64,000 nucleotides of DNA from Lasioglossum baleicum. Taxonomy: Eukaryota; Arthropoda; Insecta; Hymenoptera; Halictidae. Under the pieces are notes generated by a model. It saw only the letters and a program-made list of their open reading frames with translations, did no database searches and was not told where the DNA came from. The stretch is from positions 3,224,001-3,288,000 of the forward strand of contig NC_134933.1 of NCBI RefSeq assembly GCF_051020765.1. Reading direction: 5' to 3'. Within the stretch, counting starts at the first letter, position 1. The number at the start of each line of letters is the position of its first letter. The translations under genes were made by a program, and so were the position numbers. This document shows, in pieces, positions 57,698-64,000 of this stretch.

Positions 57698-58542
57698 AGA
57701 GAGGAAAAAAAAAGAAAAGAAGAGTACATGGACAGAAAAGAAGAATGAGAAAGAGAAGAGAGAGAGAGTGCGTGAGAGAGAGAGTATGAATGTGCGAGTG
57801 AAAGAAAGAAAAAAAAAAAGAAAAAAGACTGAGTGTGCAATATACAGGGTGTCCCAAAATTCGTGTACTTAATTGAAATGGGAGGTTCCTGAGACCATTC
57901 TAAGAGACATTTTCCTTTGCACCAATGTCAACTGCGGCTTTGTTTAGGAGTTATTAACGAAAAACACGGACCAATCAGAGCGCGCCCTGGGCGGCCACGC
58001 CGCGCCGACAAGCTAGTGTCGGTGGTACGCCGTGACATCGCAACGAAGAAGAGTTTCTCGATTATGTGAATTCTCTCCGATTTCAATGAGCTTTGGATAT
58101 GTGGTCAAGATCATTATTCTGAACAACATTTCTCTTTAGACTTTTTGGCGATCGGGTTTAGTTTACGAGATTATCGCGAGAAACTTTACTTGTAAATCCA
58201 TGGGATCGATGTACTACTAGCTTCTATCCGATTTCAATGAGCTTTGGATATGTGGTCAAGACCATTATTCTGAATAACATTTCTCTTTAGACTATTTGGC
58301 GGTTGGCTTTAGTTTACGAGATTATCGTAAAAAAATAGAAGAAGCACAGAAACTGATTGTTTTAAAAACTCACGTATTCAGCCGTAAATCCATTTGCTGC
58401 TTCGAAATGTGTGTCTTGAAATTTTTCCACACTCACAATCACTGTTCACATTTGTCAACACATAGTTATGCACTAATAATAATATAATTGCCATACCCCT
58501 TGTACTGCTGCACAATTCACAACAATCAGGTAATGCAATCAC

Positions 58543-58743
58543 TAGACTGCGGATTTCATGCATTTGTAGCAAACATGAGTAGATGCATTTTAATACAGTA
58601 GAGAGATTAAAATAATTTCAAAACACCATAGTATTATTTTCAACTTCTTAAAATGATCACTGTGAGAATCAAATATCTGTCTGGCTCCTGTCCCTTGTAA
58701 TAGCGGCAGCCAACATTAATGTTGCATAAAGATCCGCAGTCTA
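58543..58743 (+). mobile_element. hAT-like MITE copy in the left arm
   Basis: 201 bp with TAGACTGCGGAT and ATCCGCAGTCTA ends. The flanks (ATCAC before, GTGAT after) are inverted, not direct, so no clean target duplication remains. Confidence 0.85.
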
Positions 58744-59473
58744 GTGATTAGTTTAAATATCACTATCAAGAACACAGCTAATAGCAACCGTTAGCTTTGA
58801 ATTGACAAGTCTTTGGAGATGTTCTCTCTACCGCGGCTCGAACGACACTTCCGCAAGATTTTTCTAAAGAATTTAGGAAGGGCATTTAGAGTGTCGAAAT
58901 TCGAAATGCACGCTGTAGCACGTTTACGAAAACGACGGGACGGTTAGACGAAAAACAGAACGCGAGAAGGACCGCTGTAAGATTTACGGCAAACGCATGT
59001 TTAGTTTTTCCTGCAGATTGGTACGCAGAGTCAATGGGTAACCGCGCGTTCGAAAACGTCATCCGTCCTTTTACCCAGCAAGGGGGAAAAATGTCAGGTC
59101 TGCGTACCATCCCTATTGTCCTATACCTTCCTTAAGAAACTTTCTAAAAGAAGGACAGACGACGTTTTCGAACGGTTACCCATCGACTCTGCGTACCAAT
59201 CTGCAGGAAAAACTGAACATGTGATTGCCATAAATCTTTAAGCGATCCTTCTCGTATCCTATTTTTCGTCTAACCGTCCCGTCGTTTTCGTAAACGTGCT
59301 ACAGCGTGCATTTCGAATTTCGACACTCTAAATGCCCTTCCTAAATTCTTTAGAAAAATCTTGCGGAAGTGTCGTTCGAGCCGCGGTAGAGAGAACATCT
59401 CCAAAGACTTGTCAATTCAAAGCTAACGGTTGCTATTAGCTGTGTTCTTGATAGTGATATTTAAACTAATCAC

Positions 59474-59674
59474 TAGACTGCGGATCTTTATGCAAAATTA
59501 ATGTTGGCTGCCGCTATTACAAGGGACAGGAGCCAGACAGATATTTGATTCTCACTGTGATCATTTTAAGAAGTTGAAAATAATACTATGGTGTTTTGAA
59601 ATTATTTTAATCTCTCTACTGTATTAAAATGCATCTACTCATGTTTGCTACAAATGCATGAAATCCGCAGTCTA
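59474..59674 (-). mobile_element. hAT-like MITE copy in the right arm
   Basis: Exact-length mirror of the 58543-58743 copy. It was duplicated together with the arm and is not a separate insertion. Confidence 0.85.
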
Positions 59675-60739
59675 GTGATTGCATTACCTGATTGTTGTGA
59701 ATTGTGCAGCAGTACAAGGGGTATGGCAATTATATTATTATTAGTGCATAACTATGTGTTGACAAATGTGAACAGTGATTGTGAGTGTGGAAAAATTTCA
59801 AGGCATCTGTGTGAAATAAACATACGAATTATTTATCGATTTGAAAGTGAAAGTGAAATTCTGGATCGTCGACTTGACCGCGCATCCCTTAGGCCTTCTA
59901 CCAGCGGCTGTGCAGTTCGTCGACCTGGCCGTACGTCCCTTAGCTTTCGGTACTGTCGTATACCTGAAGACATCTGTGCAATTCGTCACCGAGTGACCCA
60001 GTGACACACCTTTCGAAGCAGCAAATGGATTTACGGCTGAATAAGTGAGTTTTTAATACAATTAGTTTCTGCTTCTTCCCTCGTTCAGGTAAAATTGCCG
60101 TAAGTCGGGTAAAGAGATCCACCCATATGAATTGACAAGTAAAGTTCTTCCGACCGACAAAAACTGTAAAGGGTAATGTTGTTCAGAATCATGGTCTTGA
60201 CAACATATCCAAAGCTCATCCAAATCGGGTAGAAGATAGTACATCGATCGATTTACAATGACAAGTTTTTACAATTATGTATCTCGTAAACTAAAGCCGG
60301 CCGACAAAAACTGGAAAGGGAAATGTTGTTCAGAATCATGGTCTTGACAACATATCCAAAGCTCATCCAAATCGGGGAGGATTCACATAATCTCGAGAAA
60401 CTCTTGTTCGTTACGGCATCGCGGCGTTACACCACGCTCGTCTCCCGGCGCTCCGGGCTGAACGTGCCATCGCGCGTCTAGGTCGCGCTGTGATTGGTCC
60501 GTGTTTTTCGTTAATAACTCCTAAACAAAGCCCCGGCTGACATTGGTGCAAAGGAAAATGTTGCTTCAAATGACCTAAGGAACCTCCCATTTCCCGGAGT
60601 CGAAGGGGTTTTGGGACACCCTGTAGATAAAAAGAAATGTAAAGAAATTAATTGTAGAGGGATCGGGTTCTCCCTGTAACCCGAAAGGGAACAGGAATAA
60701 ATACATACAATCGGATTACGAAATGATATCCAGAAAAGC

Positions 60740-61074
60740 TGTTGGAATTTGAATACTTGGCGGGAGTTCATAATGATTCTGCATGTTGGTAACACCGAAA
60801 GTGTGGATGCGTGAGAGAGTTGGTAGAAGCGGTAGAGAGATTGTTGTGTAAAGATGTCGAGCGAAAAATGGTCTGTAAATGCCACGTGTGTGTAAAAGAT
60901 TATACGAGAGTCACGAAATCCAGTGCAATCGAATTATTATGCCAAAGCAAATTGTAAAGTTTTGTTGCCGGGCAAAAGTAGTGTTTTGTGCAGCCCAAAA
61001 TAAAAGTTTATTTTCTGTTCCTTTGTAAAACCAAAGACTAAAATCATTTGTAAAATAGCCCACGCTGTCCAACA
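60740..61074 (+). repeat. Copia 5' LTR
   Basis: 335 bp starting TGTTGGA and ending TCCAACA, a 7-bp perfect inverted repeat of TG...CA type. A polyadenylation-like AATAAA is at 60999-61004. The border with the primer-binding site is direct. The second LTR is not in the window, so identity between LTRs (age) cannot be read. Confidence 0.88.
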
Positions 61075-61089
61075 GGTTATGGGCCCAGT
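61075..61089 (+). other. Copia primer-binding site
   Basis: GGTTATGGGCCCAGT follows the LTR directly. It is complementary to the anticodon arm region of insect initiator methionine tRNA, the internal half-tRNA primer known from Drosophila copia. Confidence 0.85.
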
Positions 61090-61234
61090 ATCGTGACTTT
61101 AAGGGCTATAGAATAACTATTGAAAAGTAAAAAGGAAAAGCTAGTTAGAGCTGTAATAAAATCGCACGACTTATTAAAAAAAATTTTTCTTCTATTTCTA
61201 ATAAATTGAAAAAAAATAAAGAAACTCCGAAGTA

Positions 61235-63685
61235 ATGGCATCAAACAGTAACGAAGACTATTCACGTGTTGAAAAGTTAACCGGGCCGGAAAATTTTCAG
61301 CTCTGGAAATTTGAGATTAAAATACTACTAAAGGCCAGTGACTTGTTCAATGTGGTGTTGGAAAATGCACCTAATCCGGTGACACCGGAGTGGTCCAGGA
61401 AGGACGCAAAAGCACAAAAAATTATAATATTAACGTTAGATAAAAAGCCGTTAATACATGTAATAAATTGTTCCACAGCAAAGGAGATGTGGACTAAAAT
61501 CATTGCAGTTTTCGAAAGAGATAATGAGCAGTTAAAGTGTCAACTAATGCAAGAGTTTTTTGCTTACGAATTTAAGAAAGGCACTGAAATAACGACATCG
61601 ATAAGTGGGTTACAAAACTTAGCACACAGGCTAAACTCGTTGGGAAACAAAATAACAGACGATATGTTAATATCGAAAATTGTAACGTCTCTGCCAGAAA
61701 TGTACAGACATTTTGTAAGTGCCTGGGAATCGACACTAAAAACTGACAGAACAATTGAAAACTTAACTGCTAGATTAACAATGGAAGAAGGAAGAAACAA
61801 GGAACCAGAAGAAAAAGTAACTGAAGTGGCATTTAAAGCAAGTAGTTCGACTGGCTATAGATACAACAAAAATCTAAAAACAAAAGAGACAAATAATAAC
61901 TCGGAAAGGAAATGCTACAATTGTAACGGAATCGGACATTTTGCCAAACAATGTCATAAAACGAGTAAAAAGAGAACCTTTTGCAGCATATGTAAAAAAG
62001 ACAATCACATAGACCGAGACTGCTATTTCAGGAATAAATCTAAGGATAGAAATCAAACAAACGTGGTTTCATTTCTTGCAAACAGAGCTCCAACCAGCAG
62101 ATGGATCATGGACTCCGGTACGACAGCTCATATGGCGAATGATGATAAACTAATATATAATGTAAAACCAAAGGACTCTAGTATACATACAGCCAAAGTA
62201 AATCAAATAATGAAAGCAGAGGGAACTGGACACGGTGAGTTCAAATCATGCAATCTTAAAAACATCATTTATGTTCCAGATTTAGCTTCTAACCTGTTAT
62301 CGGTTAGCGAAATTACTGCAACTAACGCAACAGTTATTTTCTCAAAAGATAAAGTGGTAGTAAAAAAGGATAACACTGAAATTCTGCAAGGAAATAAAAA
62401 TAAAGACGGACTGTACGAAGTCGAACTCAGAAGAAAACCAGTAGAAAATTCGTACTTAACAAGAAACATCAAATCAATAGAATATTGGCACAAGGTGCTG
62501 GGTCACCTGAATAAAGAGAGCATGAAGAGACTGTCGACCATGTCAGAAGGAATGAACTTCAGCACTACAGAGGTAGACAAAGTGAACATATTCTGCGACG
62601 TCTGCGCTAAAGCAAAACAAGCGAGACAACCATTCGGAAATGAAAGAAGCAGAGCAACGAGACCATTGGAGCTAGTGCATACTGATCTGTGCGGTCCAAT
62701 AAGTCCTAATACATGGGACAATAAGAGATACATTTTGACGTTTTTAGACGATTACACACACTTTGCAGTAACACTGTTAGTAGCAACTAAAAATGAAGTG
62801 ACAGATAGGTTCAAAGAATACACACAATGGGTAGAAGCAAAGTGGAATCTTAAAATATCAAAACTAAGATGCGACAACGGGCGCGAATATATAAATACAG
62901 GATTAATGAACTGGTGCAAATCCAAAGAAATTCAGATGGACTGTACCACGCCCTATACTCCACAATTGAATGGCCGAGCAGAAAGGATGAACAGAACTAT
63001 AATGGAAAAGACTAGAGCCCTGCTCATCAAATCTGGTCTAAAAAAAGAAATGTGGGGAGAAGCTGTGCATTCGGCTACCTATCTGGTTAACAGAAGCCGA
63101 ACGAAGGTTCTAAAAGTGACGCCTTTTCAAAAATGGATGAACAAGAAACCCAATTTAAAAAATTTAAGAATGTTTGGCTGTAGAGCGTTTGCAAAAGTGC
63201 TCACTCCTGTAAAGAAACTAGACGAAAGTAGTAGAGAATACAAACTCGTAGGATATGCACCGAATGCATATCGGCTGTGGGATGACGCAGCGAGAAAAAT
63301 AGTCCTGTCCAGAGACGTAAAGTTTGAAGAAAATAAAAGTAAAAAGTCTAGTTCAGAAACCGATAAATTCGGAAACGAAATGTTCGGTGAAGAGTCCTCA
63401 GAAGCAGAAGAAGAAAACGAAAACGAGCTATCAGGCACAGAAGATACAGAAGATTCAAATGAAAGAGAAGAGATAATCTCATCCGAAGAATTTGACGATG
63501 CAGAAGAAAATCAAGAAAACACCAGGGAAGAGACTGGAACACCAGAAATTCGAAGATCACAAAGACCTAGAAGAATTCCGGAAAGGTTCAACGATTATAT
63601 TGCACTTCTTACATATAATGAAGCTGTTACAGGTTCCGATAGAAAAGATTGGAGAAAGCCATCGATGAAGAGAAGAAATCACTAA
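61235..63685 (+). pseudogene. Copia Gag-protease-integrase polyprotein, frameshifted at the 3' end
   Basis: An 816-codon frame from ATG 61235. Residues 1-200 are the Gag (LTGPENFQLWKFEIKILL). A CCHC knuckle is at 227-240 (CYNCNGIGHFAKQC) and a second at 250-263 (CSICKKDNHIDRDC). The aspartic protease site is D293 in WIMDSGTTAHM. The pre-integrase segment is near 417-432 (EYWHKVLGHLN). The integrase triad is D484 (HTDLCG), D547 (RCDNGREY) and E583 (GRAERMN), 35 residues between the last two. An acidic linker (residues about 720-785) precedes RRSQRPRRIPERF. A one-base loss near 63655 ends the frame early in an 11-codon missense tail; the protein continues in the next frame. Otherwise the coding capacity is intact, so the element is young. 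Confidence 0.93.
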
Positions 63686-64000
63686 GCAAAAACAATGTAT
63701 GGGAGCTAGTGGACAGTGGGGCAGCTGTCGGAAAGAAACTGTTATCCAGCCGATGGGTTTTCAAGGAAAAGGAAAACGGTTTAAAAAAGGCTCGTCTGGT
63801 TGTCAGAGGGTGCCAACAAAAACACGGTATAGATTATGAAGAGACGTTCAGTCCGGTAATAAGTAACAACTCACTGAGAATATTGTTTGCGCTCGCTACA
63901 ACGAGTAAGTATCACATAGTAACTTTTGACGTAAAAACAGCCTTCCTATATGGTGATCTTGAGGAAGAGGTTTTTATGTTACCCCCTGAGGGCTATGAGT
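63658..64000 (+). pseudogene. Copia reverse transcriptase, N-terminal part
   Basis: Open in the frame shifted from gag-integrase and running to the window edge, about 114 codons without a stop. Typical Copia RT text is clear: NNVWELVD, SSRWVFKEKENG, KARLVVRGCQQ, DYEETFSPV and FDVKTAFLYGDLEEEVFM. The first catalytic aspartate lies in FDVKTAFL. The YVDD-type second site and RNase H would follow outside the window. In the intact ancestor this is continuous with the integrase frame. Confidence 0.92.

Larger units (their letters stand above)
57843..60625. mobile_element. 2.8-kb palindromic element with CAGGGTGTCCC ends
   Basis: It begins TACAGGGTGTCCCAAAATTC and ends TTTTGGGACACCCTGTA, with TA borders, inside the LINE 3' end. 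The arms meet near 59108 (paired points sum to 118217 in the inner part). Each arm carries a tandem pair of about 165-bp units (58075-58330; mirror 60100-60390) and a hAT-like MITE copy. The right arm has about 195 extra bp (59812-60003). Its ends belong to the family of the 360-bp MITEs at 6189 and 7818, here much expanded. No transposase is present. Confidence 0.88.
53019..60714 (+). mobile_element. Full-length LINE, itself split by a palindromic element
   Basis: Flanked by the 11-bp duplication ATTACGAAATG at 53008-53018 and 60715-60725. It consists of a 5' untranslated region (53019-53381), ORF1, ORF2 (ending 57697), and a 3' untranslated region. That region is interrupted at 57843-60625 and resumes at 60626-60714, ending AATAAATACATACAATCG. 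Purine-rich coding strand throughout. Own length about 4.9 kb. Dead because of several frameshifts and a stop. Confidence 0.92.
60740..64000 (+). mobile_element. Copia LTR retrotransposon, cut by the window edge
   Basis: The element comprises a 5' LTR, primer-binding site and gag-pol frame. It is inserted 14 bp to the right of the LINE target duplication in the same host MITE, so AAAGC (60735-60739) may be its 5-bp duplication. The 3' part, including most of the reverse transcriptase, RNase H and 3' LTR, is outside the window. Confidence 0.95.

Noticed and set aside
53132..57857. Many long minus-strand ORFs rich in S, L, F and P
   Set aside because: They are antisense to the purine-rich LINE coding strand, which lacks stop codons on the complement; the + strand carries the endonuclease and RT motifs.

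Overview
This is an A+T-rich eukaryotic window from an arthropod, most likely an insect. Hymenoptera is my guess from the mixture of repeats, but nothing in the window proves it. There is no sign of a bacterial, plasmid or viral replicon. The sequence is dominated by transposable elements, many nested inside one another, and by unusually large inverted repeats. Only one host gene is supported: two exons at 47904-48085 and 52562-52676 on the + strand, which share a reading frame across a phase-2 intron. The product is not recognised.

Layout. 1-4420: a small palindromic element, then a 1.77-kb non-autonomous hAT-like element (1096-2866) that carries an inverted repeat with 43-bp tandem units. 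5391-8995: a nearly perfect 3.5-kb palindrome made of two head-to-head copies of one transposon, each carrying a TACAGGGTGTCCC MITE. 10309-11703: two long-TIR mariner-type MITEs that share one TA. 12000-21000: mostly unassigned, with a degenerate tandem repeat, a LINE-like fragment split by a hAT MITE, other MITEs and two unrecognised ORFs. 22736-24315: a Tc3-like transposon with a frameshifted transposase. 24565-26265: a hAT MITE and repeat copies. 27221-38445: a giant imperfect palindrome with arms of 6.8 and 4.3 kb and a small MITE at its centre. The left arm has about 2.5 kb of extra sequence, including a Helitron end and a hAT MITE. 39718-43404: five MITEs or repeats, some sharing a common internal core. 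44135-47306: an 18-bp minisatellite and an inverted-repeat element whose loop is filled with a minisatellite.

47904-52676: the host gene. Its 4.5-kb intron holds a hAT MITE with a perfect 8-bp target duplication. Inside that lie a LINE-like fragment and a Helitron with a Pif1-type helicase remnant, and inside the Helitron a 5'-truncated LINE with a 15-bp target duplication. 52909-64000: a mariner-type MITE split by a full-length LINE (ORF1 plus endonuclease/reverse transcriptase ORF2, 11-bp target duplication). The LINE tail is itself split by a 2.8-kb palindromic element. A Copia retrotransposon entered the same MITE 14 bp further on and runs off the window.

The mobile genes use three known strategies. 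LINEs use target-primed reverse transcription with an APE endonuclease and RT. The Copia element uses Gag, protease, integrase and RT. DNA elements use a Tc3-type DD34E transposase or Helitron Rep/helicase. Nearly all coding regions here carry frameshifts or stops, so most copies look dead as they stand. The insertion order can be read directly from target-site duplications and a paralogous empty site, which is the most solid result. The most unusual features are the large palindromes, the repeated splice-acceptor units inside one of them, and MITEs with different ends but a shared core.
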